Notes: a model not told the origin generated them from the letters alone. Numbered from the stretch's first letter, positions 40,843 to 49,960 are shown. The stretch is DNA of 64,000 nt from Inhella proteolytica (GCF_016093275.1 NZ_JAEDAK010000005.1:64001-128000), one strand, 5' to 3'. Program-made: numbers and translations.

Positions 40843-42489
40843 ATGCCGCACCGCCTCAAGCCCCTGCTCACCGCCTTGCTGACCGCCCTGCTGGGCAGCG
40901 CCCACGCCGCCGAGCCCGTGCTCGACCCGGCGCGCATCGACGCCGTGTTTGCCGAGTTCGGTGCGCAGAGCCCCGGCTGTGCGCTCGGCGTGTACCGCGC
41001 CGGCGAGATCCTCTACGCCAAGGGCTATGGCCTGGCCGATCTGAACCATGGCGTGCCCATCCGGCCCGACACCGTGTTCGACATCGGCTCCAGCTCCAAG
41101 CAGTTCACCGCCGTGGCCGTGCTGCTGCTGGTGCAGGACGGCAAGCTGGGCCTGGACGACGCCGTGCAGCAGCACCTGCCCGAGCTCGCCAAGGCCCTGC
41201 CCGAGCGCTTCACCGTGCGCCAAATCCTGCATCACACCGCCGGCCTGAACGACTACACCGAGCTGATGATGCTGGCCGGCCATGCGCTGGAAAACGTCAC
41301 CGGCGATGCCGAGGCCTTGCTGGCGCTGCGCGCCGCACCCGCCCTGCAGTTCAAGCCCGGCAGCCGGCACAGCTACAGCAACAGCGGCTACTTCCTGGCC
41401 GCGCAGCTGGTCGAGCGCGTCAGCGGCCAAAAGCTCGACGCCCTGCTGCAGGCGCGCCTGTTCCAGCCGCTGGGCATGCAGGCCACCCATGTGCGCACCG
41501 ACCACACGCAGATCGTGCCGAACCGCGCCACCGCCTACGGGCCCGGCGAGAAGGGCTTCGTCATCGAGATGTCGAACTGGAACCAGGCCGGCGACGGTGC
41601 GGTGCAGAGCACGGTGCAGGACCTGGCGCGCTGGGACGGCGAGCTGGCCAACCCCAAGGTGCTGAAGCCCGAGCTGATCGAGACCCTGCGCACCCCCGGG
41701 CGCCTGAACGACGGCACGCTGCTGGGCTACGGCATGGGCCTGATGATCGACAGCGACCGCGGCCTGCCGCGCACCCAGCATGGCGGCGCCTGGGCGGGCT
41801 ACCGCGCCGTGACCGTGCAGTACCCGCAGCAGCGCCTGGGCCTGGCCGTTACCTGCAACCTGGGCAGCACCCGACCCGATGCCCTGGCGCAGCAGGTGGC
41901 CAACCTGCTGCTGGCCGAGCAGTTCACCGAGCCGGTCAGCCGCCCTTCCGGAGCGCCCCAGCCCTTCGATGGCAAGGCCTTCCACGGCCGCTACTTCGAC
42001 CCGCAAAGCCGCAGCCTGCTGCGCATCCAGCCCGACCCGCGTGTGCCCGGTGGCACCGAGATGCGCCTGGGCGGGGGCGGGGCGCCGTTGCGATCCCTCG
42101 GTGAGCGCGAGCTGCAATCGGCCAGCGGCATCACGCGCCTGAGCTGGTCGGCCGATGGTCAGAGCGTCGAGCTGCAGCGCCGCAGCGACAAGGTCCGTCT
42201 GCTGCTCAAGCGCCTGCCCGCCTTCCAGCCCCAGCCGGCGCAGCTGCAGGCCCTGGCCGGCAGCTACGCGGCGGCCGGGCTGAACAGCCGCTGGGAGCTG
42301 CAGTTCAAGGATGGAGAGTTGCAGGCCCAGATGCCAGGCCAGGGCCCGGCGCCACTGGAGCTGGTGGCGAACGACCTGCTGCAGGGCCCCGGCTTCGTGC
42401 TGCTGCTGCAGCGCGATGCCAAGGGCCGTGTGCAGGGCCTTGAGTACAACAGCGAGCGCGTCAAAGGCCTGCGCTACGTGCGCGGTTAA
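40843..42489 (+). CDS. Exported class C beta-lactamase-like serine hydrolase
   Basis: Protein of 548 residues with a signal peptide (residues 1-23). The catalytic domain has the SxxK motif GSSSKQF (Ser83, Lys86), the YxN motif YSNSGY (Tyr178) and the third motif QHGGAW (His313). It belongs to the beta-lactamase/D-alanyl carboxypeptidase-like serine hydrolases; most such proteins are esterases or peptidases, not resistance enzymes. Residues about 365-548 are an additional beta-barrel or lipocalin-like region (LQALAGSYAAAGLNSRWELQF) as in Pab87-type enzymes. Its 3' end overlaps the convergent glyoxalase gene by 4 bp. Confidence 0.9.
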   Translation: MPHRLKPLLTALLTALLGSAHAAEPVLDPARIDAVFAEFGAQSPGCALGVYRAGEILYAKGYGLADLNHGVPIRPDTVFDIGSSSKQFTAVAVLLLVQDGKLGLDDAVQQHLPELAKALPERFTVRQILHHTAGLNDYTELMMLAGHALENVTGDAEALLALRAAPALQFKPGSRHSYSNSGYFLAAQLVERVSGQKLDALLQARLFQPLGMQATHVRTDHTQIVPNRATAYGPGEKGFVIEMSNWNQAGDGAVQSTVQDLARWDGELANPKVLKPELIETLRTPGRLNDGTLLGYGMGLMIDSDRGLPRTQHGGAWAGYRAVTVQYPQQRLGLAVTCNLGSTRPDALAQQVANLLLAEQFTEPVSRPSGAPQPFDGKAFHGRYFDPQSRSLLRIQPDPRVPGGTEMRLGGGGAPLRSLGERELQSASGITRLSWSADGQSVELQRRSDKVRLLLKRLPAFQPQPAQLQALAGSYAAAGLNSRWELQFKDGELQAQMPGQGPAPLELVANDLLQGPGFVLLLQRDAKGRVQGLEYNSERVKGLRYVRG

Positions 42490-42905
42490 GCCGCGTGCGC
42501 CGGCCCCTTGAGCTCGATCGTGTTGCCATCGGGGTCGGTGCAGTAGAGCGAGGGGCCGTCGCCCTCGGCCCCGAAGTTGTCCGTCACCGGCCCCAGCGGC
42601 TGCAGGCCGAAGCGTGCCAGGTGCGCGACCAGGGCCTCGGCGTCGAAGGGCTCGATGCGCAGGCACAGATGGTCGACGTTGCGGCCCTCGGCGCCCGGAC
42701 CGGCGCCGCCGCGCTGGCCCAGCGGGCCGCTCACTGCCACCAGGTCCAGCATCGAGCTGCCGGCGCGCAGGTGCAGCAGGCCCAGGTCGTCGCGCCGGCG
42801 CGCCAGCTGGCAGCCGAGCACCTGCTCGTAGAAGTTCAGACTGCGCGCCAGATCGCTGACGCGCAGCACGAGGTGGTCGATGCGTTGAAGGGCGAAGGGG
42901 GGCAT
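42486..42905 (-). CDS. VOC (glyoxalase/dioxygenase superfamily) protein
   Basis: Protein of 139 residues with two VOC beta-alpha-beta-beta-beta units. The metal ligands are in place: His11 (IDHLVLRV), His79 (VDHLCLRI) and Glu131 (NTIELKG). The start FALQRIDHLVLRVSDLARSLNFYEQVLG is typical of a subgroup close to virulence-associated or biphenyl-type VOC proteins. It may be a glyoxalase, a resistance protein or a dioxygenase; the sequence does not decide. The start at 42905 matches the family. Confidence 0.88.
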   Translation of the reverse strand: MPPFALQRIDHLVLRVSDLARSLNFYEQVLGCQLARRRDDLGLLHLRAGSSMLDLVAVSGPLGQRGGAGPGAEGRNVDHLCLRIEPFDAEALVAHLARFGLQPLGPVTDNFGAEGDGPSLYCTDPDGNTIELKGPAHAA

Positions 42906-42973
42906 GGCGCAAGGCGGCGGGTGGCTGAGCCGCCAGCCTAGCGCGCCCGGGTCGGCCGGCATACTGCCCCGCC

Positions 42974-44134
42974 ATGAGCATTCTCACCAGCCTGCAGCTC
43001 ATCCTGTACGCCCTGGTGTGGGGCCTGGGCTGTGCCGTGCACAGGGAAGAACGCCCGGCCTTGCTGCATTGGCTGGGCTTTGCCCTGCTGGCGGCGCTGC
43101 AGGCGGCGCTGGTGGCCTGGCGCCCCGAGGGGCCGGTGTGGCTGACGCATACCGGCAGCAACGTGGCCACCGTGTTCAGCCTGGCCTTTGCCGGCCGTGG
43201 CGTGCTGGTGTTCCTGCGCCTACGCCCGCCCGATGCGCTCTGGTTCGGCCTGCCGCTGCTGGCGCTGGGCGTGCTGCTGTTCATCGGGCCGGCGGCCACG
43301 TCGGCGCGCGTGGGCGCGATGGCCTTCTTCAATGCGCTGCTGCTGGGCGCCGTGTTCATGCAGGCGCGCCCGGCCTTCCTGGCCGAGTTCGGCCGGCGCA
43401 TGGCCTGGATCGCCACCCTGCCGGTGCTGGCCCAGCTGGCGCTGAACCTGTTCTTCGTCGGCTGGGGCCTGCTGCAGCTGCCGCTGGACATCACCGGCGC
43501 GCAGGCGGTGCCCACCGCCACCTGGGCGGTGGCCCTGGTCAGCGCGGGCACCTTCAACTTCCTGTTTATCTTCCTGGTGGCGCTGCGCCTGCTGAACCGC
43601 CTGCGCGAGCAGGCCAGCCGCGACGCACTGACCGGCGTGGCCAACCGCCGCGCCATGCAGGAGCGCCTGCACCTGGAGTGGGAGCGCGCGCGCCGCTACG
43701 GCAGGCCGCTGGTGGCCATCGCCGTGGACGTGGACCACTTCAAACGCATCAACGACCAGCATGGCCACGCCGTCGGCGACCGCGCGCTGCAGGCCGTGGC
43801 CCAGGCCCTGCAGGCGCAGGTGCGCGAGACCGACCAGCTCAGCCGCCTGGGTGGCGAGGAGTTCCTGGTGCTGATGCCGCAGGCGCAGGTGGCGCAGGAA
43901 GGGCAGCGCCTGGCCGAGCGCCTGCGTGCGGCCGTGGCGGCGCTGGAGCTCCGCGGCGCTGCCGGCGCACCCATCACGCTGACGGCGAGCTTCGGGCTCA
44001 GCGAATCGCAGCCCGATGACGCCGACCGCGAGGCCCTGCTGCGGCGCGCCGATCAGGCCCTGTATGCGGCCAAGCGGCGCGGCCGCAATGCGGCGGTGCG
44101 TTGGTCCGCCGAACTGGCGGGCGCGACGGACTGA
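42974..44134 (+). CDS. Membrane-bound diguanylate cyclase (GGDEF)
   Basis: Protein of 386 residues with six or so membrane helices (residues 1-210) and a C-terminal GGDEF domain (about 215-375). The domain opens with SRDALTGVANRRAM and VDVDHFKRINDQHGHAVGD, has the active site GGEEF and a product-inhibition site RETD five residues before it, and ends ADQALYAAKRRGRN. It should make cyclic-di-GMP from two GTP with feedback control. The membrane part is a sensor of unknown signal. It is divergent from the VOC gene and converges on the EF-hand gene. Confidence 0.92.
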   Translation: MSILTSLQLILYALVWGLGCAVHREERPALLHWLGFALLAALQAALVAWRPEGPVWLTHTGSNVATVFSLAFAGRGVLVFLRLRPPDALWFGLPLLALGVLLFIGPAATSARVGAMAFFNALLLGAVFMQARPAFLAEFGRRMAWIATLPVLAQLALNLFFVGWGLLQLPLDITGAQAVPTATWAVALVSAGTFNFLFIFLVALRLLNRLREQASRDALTGVANRRAMQERLHLEWERARRYGRPLVAIAVDVDHFKRINDQHGHAVGDRALQAVAQALQAQVRETDQLSRLGGEEFLVLMPQAQVAQEGQRLAERLRAAVAALELRGAAGAPITLTASFGLSESQPDDADREALLRRADQALYAAKRRGRNAAVRWSAELAGATD

Positions 44135-44149
44135 GAGGCGGTCAGCGGC

Positions 44150-44920
44150 TCAGCCGAAGTGGCCGAGCGTGCCGATGTCGAAGTCGCGCAGATGCGGCAG
44201 CAGCACGCCGATCAGGTCGACGGCCTCGTCGGACGGCGGGCCGGGCACATGGTCGTCGTGGTCGAGCTGGCCGTCCTGGTTGCGGTCCAGCGAGGCCACG
44301 GCGGCCTGCATCTCGGCGAGGCTCATGCTGCCGTTGTGGTCGGTGTCCACCGCCGTCACGAGCTCCTGCATCGCGGCCTCCAGCTTGCCGCGGTGGCCCT
44401 TGGGGTCCAGCACGGCCAGCAGCTCGGTCAGCGTGATGCCGGCATCCCGGTTGCCGTCGAAGCGCGTGAACAGCGCGTCCACCACCTGCGTCACCGTGGG
44501 GGCCTGGCGCGCCGGGGGCAGCGGGGGCTCCGGTGGCAGCGGCAGCGGGCCCGGCAGGCGGCTTTGCATCAGCGCGGCCAGCACCGGGGCCAGGCCAGCG
44601 TCGGCGCGCAGGCCGGCCAGGTCCGCCGGGCTCAGCTGGCCATCGCGGTTCACATCCAGGCGCAGCAAGGCGGCATCCAGCTCGCTGCCCACCACGCGCG
44701 CATCGCGGTTGGTATCCATCAGGTCCACCAACTTCTGCACCACCGGGTTCAGGGCATCCGCATGTTGGCCGCTCGGGTCGGCCACTGCCACGATCTCGGC
44801 GCGCGTGATGGCGCCGTCATGGTTGCCGTCAAAGCCGTCCAGCAGCTCCTGACGGGCCTGGGCCAGCGTGGGCCAGGCCAGGGCATGGGGCAGCGGGAGG
44901 GGGGCGTCGGGCTGGGCCAT
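44150..44920 (-). CDS. Calcium-binding protein with six EF-hand loops
   Basis: Protein of 256 residues without a signal peptide. Six 12-residue EF-hand loops are readable in two groups of three. The first group is DGNHDGAITRAE (31-42), DTNRDARVVGSE (69-80) and DVNRDGQLSPAD (89-100). After a proline-rich linker (LPGPLPLPPEPPLPPARQ) come DGNRDAGITLTE, DTDHNGSMSLAE and DRNQDGQLDHDD. The two halves look like copies of one three-hand unit. Some loops (the second and fourth) lack the usual Gly at position 6. It probably buffers or senses Ca2+. No partner is adjacent. Confidence 0.82.
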   Translation of the reverse strand: MAQPDAPLPLPHALAWPTLAQARQELLDGFDGNHDGAITRAEIVAVADPSGQHADALNPVVQKLVDLMDTNRDARVVGSELDAALLRLDVNRDGQLSPADLAGLRADAGLAPVLAALMQSRLPGPLPLPPEPPLPPARQAPTVTQVVDALFTRFDGNRDAGITLTELLAVLDPKGHRGKLEAAMQELVTAVDTDHNGSMSLAEMQAAVASLDRNQDGQLDHDDHVPGPPSDEAVDLIGVLLPHLRDFDIGTLGHFG

Positions 44921-44971
44921 GGGGGTCTCCGGGGCGGGGCGATTGGCGCGATTTTGCGCCGCGATGGGGGC

Positions 44972-46888
44972 CTAGCGGGCCACCCGATTCAGCAGGGTCC
45001 AGAAGGACACCGGGGTGAGCATCAGCGCGGCGTTGCCAGCTTCGTTCTTGACCGGCAGCGGCACCGGCCAGTCGGGGTTGGCGCTGGCACCCTGGCCGAG
45101 GGCGCCCTTGGCGCCATTGCCCCAGGCCAGCACGCTGCCGTCGCGCAACAGCGCGACCGAGCCGTCATAGCCGGCGGCCAGCGCGGCCACCGAGCCCAGG
45201 CTCAGCGTGCCACTCACGTCCACCACCGGGGCCGGCAGGTTGCGGCCGTTGCCGGCCAGGCGGTTGGCGCCATCGCCCAGCTGCCCGCTGGTGGCAAAGC
45301 CCCAGCTGTACACGCGGCCGCCCTGGTCCAGGGCCAGGCTGTGGTTGCCGCCGGCCGCCACCATGGCGACGTTGGCCAGGCTGGGGCCGCCGTCGGGCGC
45401 CTTCACCAGGCTGGCGAAGGTGGGCGAGGAGCTGTTCACGCCGCCGCCGAGCTGCCCCGAACTGCCCCGGCCCCAGGCCCAGGCGCGGCCGCTGCCGTCC
45501 AGCGCCAGGGCGTGCTGGTAGCCGGCCGAGAGCGCGACGATGTCGCTCACCGGCGTGCCGTTGGCGGCCGTCACCACCAGACCGGGCAGGTAGGGTGCCG
45601 TGCTGCCCGGCCGGCCGAGATTGCCCTCGCTGTTGCTGGAGTAACCCCAGGTGACGACGCGGCCGTCGGCCAGCAGGACGGCGTTCCAGCTCCAGCCCGC
45701 CGAGATCGCCACCGCGGGCCCGAAGCGGCCGTTGCCTTCCAGGCCGATGGGAATGCCGGGCACTTTGCGCGCGCTTGCGGAGTCGTCATGCCCGGCGTAG
45801 CCGCCCCAGCTGAAGACGGTGCCGTCGTCGCGCAGGGCGATGGCGTTGTTGGCGCCGATGGAGACCGACACGATGTGGTTCAGCGTGCCGCTGCCTGTGG
45901 GGCCCTGCACCTTGCCGGGCAAGGCCGCGTAGCTGGCGCTCGCGGGGGTCAGGCTGCGGCCCAGCTTGGAGCTGCCGTTGTCGCCCCAGGAATAGACCTC
46001 GCCGTCCTCACTCAGCGCCAGGGCCGCGCCCTCGCCGGCCGACACCGCCACGATGCCGCTCAGGCTGCCCGTGCCCTCCGGGTTCTTGACCGGCGTGGGC
46101 AGGCCCAGGGCCGGCAGCTCGCTGGGCGACTTGCCCTGCCCCAGCTCGCCATCGGCATTGCTGCCCCAGGCCAGCACGTGGCCGTCCACGGTCACCACCA
46201 TCTGCACGGCGGTGGCGGCGCCCTGCTGCCCCAGCGGCTGCGCCACCGGGATCACCTTGACCATCACCTTGGCGCTGGTGCTGCCGTTGCTCACGGTGAC
46301 CGGATGCAGGCCCAGGCGCTGACCGGTGAGCGTGGAGCAGTCTGCCGCCACCACCAGCGCCTGCGGCGCGTCGCTGCTGCAGCTCAGCGGGCCGGCCACC
46401 AGGGTGCCGGCGCCGTCGCGCAGCTCGAACTGCGCCGCCGCGCGCACGCGCCAGGGCGTCTTGCCGGTGCTGGGTGTGGTCATGCTCGCGCTGCCGCCGG
46501 GCACCGGGCTGTAGAACGCCGTGATCGGGCCGACTTCCAGGAGCGCGGGGCCGAAGCTGGTGCCGCTCACGAACACCTGGCCATTCGCCACGGCGAGGTA
46601 GTTGCCGCTCTCCGCGTAGTAGCGGTACAGATAGGGGCCGAAGGTCTGCGTGCTGGCGTGGCCGGGGAACCACGCCGGGAACATCTGCTCACCAAAATTC
46701 ATCAGTTGGCGGGCGGCCTCGGCGGGCGGGACGCTGCTGTCGGCGGCCGCAGCTGCGCTGCGGATCAGGCTGCTGCTCTGGATGCGGGGCGAGGCCTCGG
46801 CGGGGGTCTCTTCACCGCCGCCGCAGGCGCTCAGGGCCAGGCTGGCGGCCAGGGCCAACCAGGCCCGGGCATGGGTCCGTTCGAACAT
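44972..46888 (-). CDS. RCC1-repeat lipoprotein with the shared surface module
   Basis: Protein of 638 residues with a lipoprotein signal (lipobox ALSAC, Cys22, followed by GGGEE). Residues about 50-129 are the module also seen at the C-terminus of two other proteins here (NFGEQMFPAWFP ... YLYRYYAESGNYLAVANGQVFVSG). A short Ig-like region (about 135-215) follows. The C-terminal about 420 residues carry seven or so RCC1 repeats of the type GxxHxLALDxxGRVYSWGxxxxGQLGxG, forming a beta-propeller. RCC1 propellers bind proteins or nucleic acids; here the protein is probably displayed at the cell surface. Function unknown. Confidence 0.86.
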   Translation of the reverse strand: MFERTHARAWLALAASLALSACGGGEETPAEASPRIQSSSLIRSAAAAADSSVPPAEAARQLMNFGEQMFPAWFPGHASTQTFGPYLYRYYAESGNYLAVANGQVFVSGTSFGPALLEVGPITAFYSPVPGGSASMTTPSTGKTPWRVRAAAQFELRDGAGTLVAGPLSCSSDAPQALVVAADCSTLTGQRLGLHPVTVSNGSTSAKVMVKVIPVAQPLGQQGAATAVQMVVTVDGHVLAWGSNADGELGQGKSPSELPALGLPTPVKNPEGTGSLSGIVAVSAGEGAALALSEDGEVYSWGDNGSSKLGRSLTPASASYAALPGKVQGPTGSGTLNHIVSVSIGANNAIALRDDGTVFSWGGYAGHDDSASARKVPGIPIGLEGNGRFGPAVAISAGWSWNAVLLADGRVVTWGYSSNSEGNLGRPGSTAPYLPGLVVTAANGTPVSDIVALSAGYQHALALDGSGRAWAWGRGSSGQLGGGVNSSSPTFASLVKAPDGGPSLANVAMVAAGGNHSLALDQGGRVYSWGFATSGQLGDGANRLAGNGRNLPAPVVDVSGTLSLGSVAALAAGYDGSVALLRDGSVLAWGNGAKGALGQGASANPDWPVPLPVKNEAGNAALMLTPVSFWTLLNRVAR

Positions 46889-47063
46889 CGTGGGGGCTCC
46901 CTCTTTTTGGCGTGCGGATGGCCTCCCCGCCGTGCCGGCTGGGGAGTGGCAGGGCGCGCATGCTAGGCAAGCCCTGGCGTCCGGCTGCGCTCAGGCCCCC
47001 TCCGTCTTGGGGGCGGGAGTGTGTCCAGTTGTGAGTAGGGTGAAGGCGCGGCCGCGCCGGCCT

Positions 47064-48017
47064 TCACTCGATCTGCGGCCCGCCCTTGGCGCGTGCGTCG
47101 TAGAAAGCGTCCATAGCCGCCTGCTGGGCCTGCCGCATGGACGACGGCAGCCAACGCAGATAGGCCTCGCGAAAGCCCGGCGCGGTGGACGCCTGGCGGA
47201 TGGCGCGGTCGATCGCCGTGATGGCCTCATGCCCCCAGGGCGTGCGCGGGCAGACGATGTAGCCGGTCTCCCAGTCCCCCGCCTCCTTCAGCGGCAGCGC
47301 GCTCAGCTCGCTCTTCAACCGGCCGCTGCGGCGCAGATGCTCGACGACGAAGGCGTACTCCAGCGTGTAGTCGTAGCGGCCGGCTGCCACGAACTCCAGG
47401 GTCTGGCCCACGCGTGCGGTGGTCTCGCGCGGCAAGGGGTTGGGGCCCTGCACCGCGGCGTCGAGCGCGGCGCCGTAGCTGCGCGCGCTCTCCAGCCTCC
47501 CGCGCAGCTCCGGGCGGGTGCGCAGCTCGGTGATCGAGGCGCGGCCGTTGCTGCCCAGCACCGCCTCGGCCTGGGCCGTGCGCACCACCAGGCTCACCGG
47601 CGCCAAGCGCACCGCCGGCGTGAGGTAGGCCAGCTGCAGGCGCTCCGGGCTCTTGCGCAAGGGCCCGGCGCACAGGGTCTGGCCCTCGCCGATGAAATGC
47701 CAGAGCCGCGCCGAATTCACCAGCTGGGGGCGGTGTGTGAACTCCGGCAGGCGCTGCGCAATTTCCTGGAAGAGCCGGTCGAACTGGCCATCGCCCAGCT
47801 CTTCGATGCGCGAAGGCTTTTTCTCCGGAGCCAGCACAAAAGCCGGCGGCCAATCCACCACCGCCCAATGGATTTCCGGTTGCGCCTGGGCGCTGCCCAG
47901 GCTGGCCCCGGCGAGGGCGAACGCCAGCCAAGGCCGAAGCAGGGAGCGAGGAAAAGCGGGGTGACCTGAACGGCGCAAGGCGGGTCTCCAGCGGGGGGCT
48001 GGAAATGATGATGCCAT
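47064..48017 (-). CDS. Periplasmic solute-binding-like protein (TIGR02285-type)
   Basis: Protein of 317 residues with a signal peptide ending near GSAQAQ (about residue 45, so the true start may be internal, although no better ATG exists). The mature part IHWAVVDWPPAFVL ... GDGQFDRLFQEIAQRLPEFTH and the pair of cysteines (TLCAGPLRKSPER, YIVCPRTPWG) match the TIGR02285 family. That family has the fold of the SBP3 amino-acid-binding proteins but is not linked to an ABC transporter. The ligand is unknown. It stands alone. Confidence 0.8.
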   Translation of the reverse strand: MASSFPAPRWRPALRRSGHPAFPRSLLRPWLAFALAGASLGSAQAQPEIHWAVVDWPPAFVLAPEKKPSRIEELGDGQFDRLFQEIAQRLPEFTHRPQLVNSARLWHFIGEGQTLCAGPLRKSPERLQLAYLTPAVRLAPVSLVVRTAQAEAVLGSNGRASITELRTRPELRGRLESARSYGAALDAAVQGPNPLPRETTARVGQTLEFVAAGRYDYTLEYAFVVEHLRRSGRLKSELSALPLKEAGDWETGYIVCPRTPWGHEAITAIDRAIRQASTAPGFREAYLRWLPSSMRQAQQAAMDAFYDARAKGGPQIE

Positions 48018-48215
48018 CGGCCCAGGGATGGCGTCCGGCCGTCGCGGTGCAAAACCCAGCGAATCCGAAGGATCATCGGGGCGTCGGTTCTCTTGACATG
48101 TCCTCTCCGGACAGCGGACTGAGGGCCAGTCAAATCAGAGTCTTGGAAGCACTGGCACAGCCTATGCGTGTACTTGGCTGTCGTTCGGTCTGGACGTTTG
48201 CCCAAAGGAATCGCG

Positions 48216-48839
48216 ATGAATGCTCTCAAATTGACCCTTGGCGCTCTGTCGCTTTGCGCCGCCACATGTGCAAGTGCCGCGCCGGCCCTGGTGAGCATGA
48301 GTGGTGGGGCGAATGCCACCTCCGGCTCCGACCAGCTCTACGGCTGGCGGTTCACCGTCAACAGTGCCATCACGGTGACCTCGCTAGGCGCCTATGACGA
48401 CGACCGCGACGGGATGGCGATCCGGCACGACATCGGCATCTACCGCTACAGCGATCAAGCGCTGCTTGCCTCGCTCACACTGGGCGCGGGCACCGGCGGT
48501 GTGCTGGATGGCGACTTCCGGTACGAAGCGCTGCTGTCATCGGTGGGCTTGGCCGCGGGCGACTACGTCATCGTCATGACGATGCCGCAGGGCAATGCCG
48601 ACCGGCAGCGGATCATGGTGGACTCCTTCAGCACGGCGCCCGAGATCACCTGGACGGATGGTGCCTTTGACGGCGGCAGCTCGCTGGCCTTCCCCTCGAC
48701 TTTCGGCGCCTTCACGCCGGGCATGTTCGGGCCCAACTTCCTGTTTGAGAAGGATGGCAAGGTGCCTCTGCCGGCCACGCTTTCTCTGGCCCTGCTGGGC
48801 TTGGGCCTGCTTGCGCGGACGCGTCGGCAAGCGGCCTGA
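48216..48839 (+). CDS. PEP-CTERM-like exported protein
   Basis: Protein of 207 residues with a signal peptide (residues 1-22). The body (LYGWRFTVNSAITVTSLGAYDDDRDGMAIRHDIGIYRYSD ... DFRYEALLSSVGLAAGDYVI) resembles DUF4082-type jelly-roll domains. The last about 25 residues, VPLPATLSLALLGLGLLA followed by RTRRQ, form a tripartite sorting signal: short Pro motif, hydrophobic helix, Arg cluster. It is close to the PEP-CTERM signal read by exosortase; the PEP triad is VPLP here. An exosortase gene is not in this window. AAAGGA 6 bp upstream supports the ATG at 48216. Confidence 0.82.
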   Translation: MNALKLTLGALSLCAATCASAAPALVSMSGGANATSGSDQLYGWRFTVNSAITVTSLGAYDDDRDGMAIRHDIGIYRYSDQALLASLTLGAGTGGVLDGDFRYEALLSSVGLAAGDYVIVMTMPQGNADRQRIMVDSFSTAPEITWTDGAFDGGSSLAFPSTFGAFTPGMFGPNFLFEKDGKVPLPATLSLALLGLGLLARTRRQAA

Positions 48840-48884
48840 GCCGCGATTGATTCGCGCTTTGCGGGCGCCGCGCTACCGCGCGGC

Positions 48885-49553
48885 TCAGGGCTGGGCCAGC
48901 TCTCCCATGCTCCGCTCCGCCATCTCCCGCAGCGGATGCCCCTGCGGCGCCACTTTCAGCAGCCGCTCCCAGTGCACTCGCGCCTGCGCCTTGTCCCCGG
49001 CGCGCAGTGCGCGCGTGCCGGCCAGGGCCAGGGCCTTCACCGAATCCGGGTTGATCTGCAGCGCCCGCGCCAGCAACTCGGCGGGTTCGCCCTCCAGTGA
49101 GCCGCCCTGGCCGGTGGCGCGCACATCGGCGAAGTCGGCCAGCAGCTCGGCATTGGCGCCGTCCTGTTCCACCGCCTTGCGGTAGGCGGCCACGGCTTCG
49201 TCCATGCGGCCGAGCACGGCGTACGAGCGGCCCAGCATGGCCCAGCCGGCGGGGTCTTGCGGCTGCTGCTGCAGGCGGCTGGCCAGGCGCTGCACCATTT
49301 CCTCGGTGCGGTCGGGCGCCTGCACAGGGCTCAGGGCGGCGGGGTTGCCCTTCCAGGCGTAGCCGGCGGCGGCCAGCAGAAGGGCGGCGCCCAGGCAGGC
49401 GGCCAGCAATCGACCGGGCGCGCGCGGCGGTGGGGGCGTGAGCACCAGCTCGACGATGCGGCGCTCCAGTTCGGCCTGCTGATCGGCCGGGGCGCCGGCG
49501 GCGCGCAGGGCCAGGCCTTGCGCGCGCAGGGCTTCGAGTTCGGGGCGGTTCAT
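48885..49553 (-). CDS. ccmI: Cytochrome c maturation protein CcmI (short form)
   Basis: Protein of 222 residues, much shorter than the usual about 400-residue CcmI. It has one membrane helix (about 48-68) and a TPR domain (about 80-215, WAMLGRSYAVLGRMDEAVAAYRKAVEQDG). The TPR domain of CcmI holds the apocytochrome c tail and presents it to the CcmF/CcmH ligation complex. The second N-terminal helix of long CcmI proteins is missing. The start overlaps the ccmH stop as ATGA, so it is the last gene of the ccm operon. Confidence 0.85.
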   Translation of the reverse strand: MNRPELEALRAQGLALRAAGAPADQQAELERRIVELVLTPPPPRAPGRLLAACLGAALLLAAAGYAWKGNPAALSPVQAPDRTEEMVQRLASRLQQQPQDPAGWAMLGRSYAVLGRMDEAVAAYRKAVEQDGANAELLADFADVRATGQGGSLEGEPAELLARALQINPDSVKALALAGTRALRAGDKAQARVHWERLLKVAPQGHPLREMAERSMGELAQP

Positions 49554-49960
49554 CGCGGGTCCTCCCCGTCCTCGGGGTCGGGTTCGAAGGCGGCGGCGGG
49601 CTGCTGGGCGCGGCGGCGCAGGGTCCAGGCCAGGCCAGCCAGCGCCCCCAGGCCCAGCAGGGCCGGGCCGGCCCAGAGCAGCCAGGTGCTGGGCTTGACG
49701 GGCGGGTTGTAGAGCACGAAGTCGCCGTACTTGGCGGTCAAGTCCTCAATGACCTGGGCCTCGCTTTTGCCGGCGGCGAGCTGGTCGCGCACGCGGTTCT
49801 TCAGGTCCACGGCCAGCGGGGCGTGGGAGTCGGCAATCGTCTGGTTCTGGCACACCAGGCAGCGCAACTGCTGGGCCAGCGCATGGGTGCGGGCGTCGAG
49901 CTGCGCATCGGCGCGGGCGGTGCCGGCCAGCAACAGACACAGGAGCAGGAGGACTCTCAT
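49550..49960 (-). CDS. ccmH: Cytochrome c maturation protein CcmH
   Basis: Protein of 136 residues with a signal peptide (to about 18), a periplasmic three-helix bundle carrying LRCLVCQNQ (Cys34, Cys37) and a C-terminal membrane helix (about 90-112). The two cysteines reduce or bind the CxxCH haem site of apocytochrome c before haem ligation. The start at 49960 gives the signal peptide; upstream in-frame extension is not conserved. It overlaps both neighbours (ccmG and ccmI) by ATGA junctions. Length is normal for the NrfF/CcmH family. Confidence 0.94.
   Translation of the reverse strand: MRVLLLLCLLLAGTARADAQLDARTHALAQQLRCLVCQNQTIADSHAPLAVDLKNRVRDQLAAGKSEAQVIEDLTAKYGDFVLYNPPVKPSTWLLWAGPALLGLGALAGLAWTLRRRAQQPAAAFEPDPEDGEDPR

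Noticed and set aside
40843-42489. Beta-lactam resistance gene
   Set aside because: The three serine-hydrolase motifs are present, but the extra C-terminal barrel and overall length fit esterase/peptidase relatives rather than AmpC.
48093-48121. TTGACA with an overlapping TGTCC/GGACA dyad upstream of the PEP-CTERM-like gene
   Set aside because: A good -35 hexamer, but no -10 box at 16-18 bp and 95 bp or more from the start codon, so I could not support a promoter.
38838-48887. Inverted GAGCCGCG (48838) and CGCGGCTC (48880) around the PEP-CTERM/ccmI convergence as a terminator
   Set aside because: The arms are 8 bp with a loop of over 30 nt and no T-run; too weak to call.
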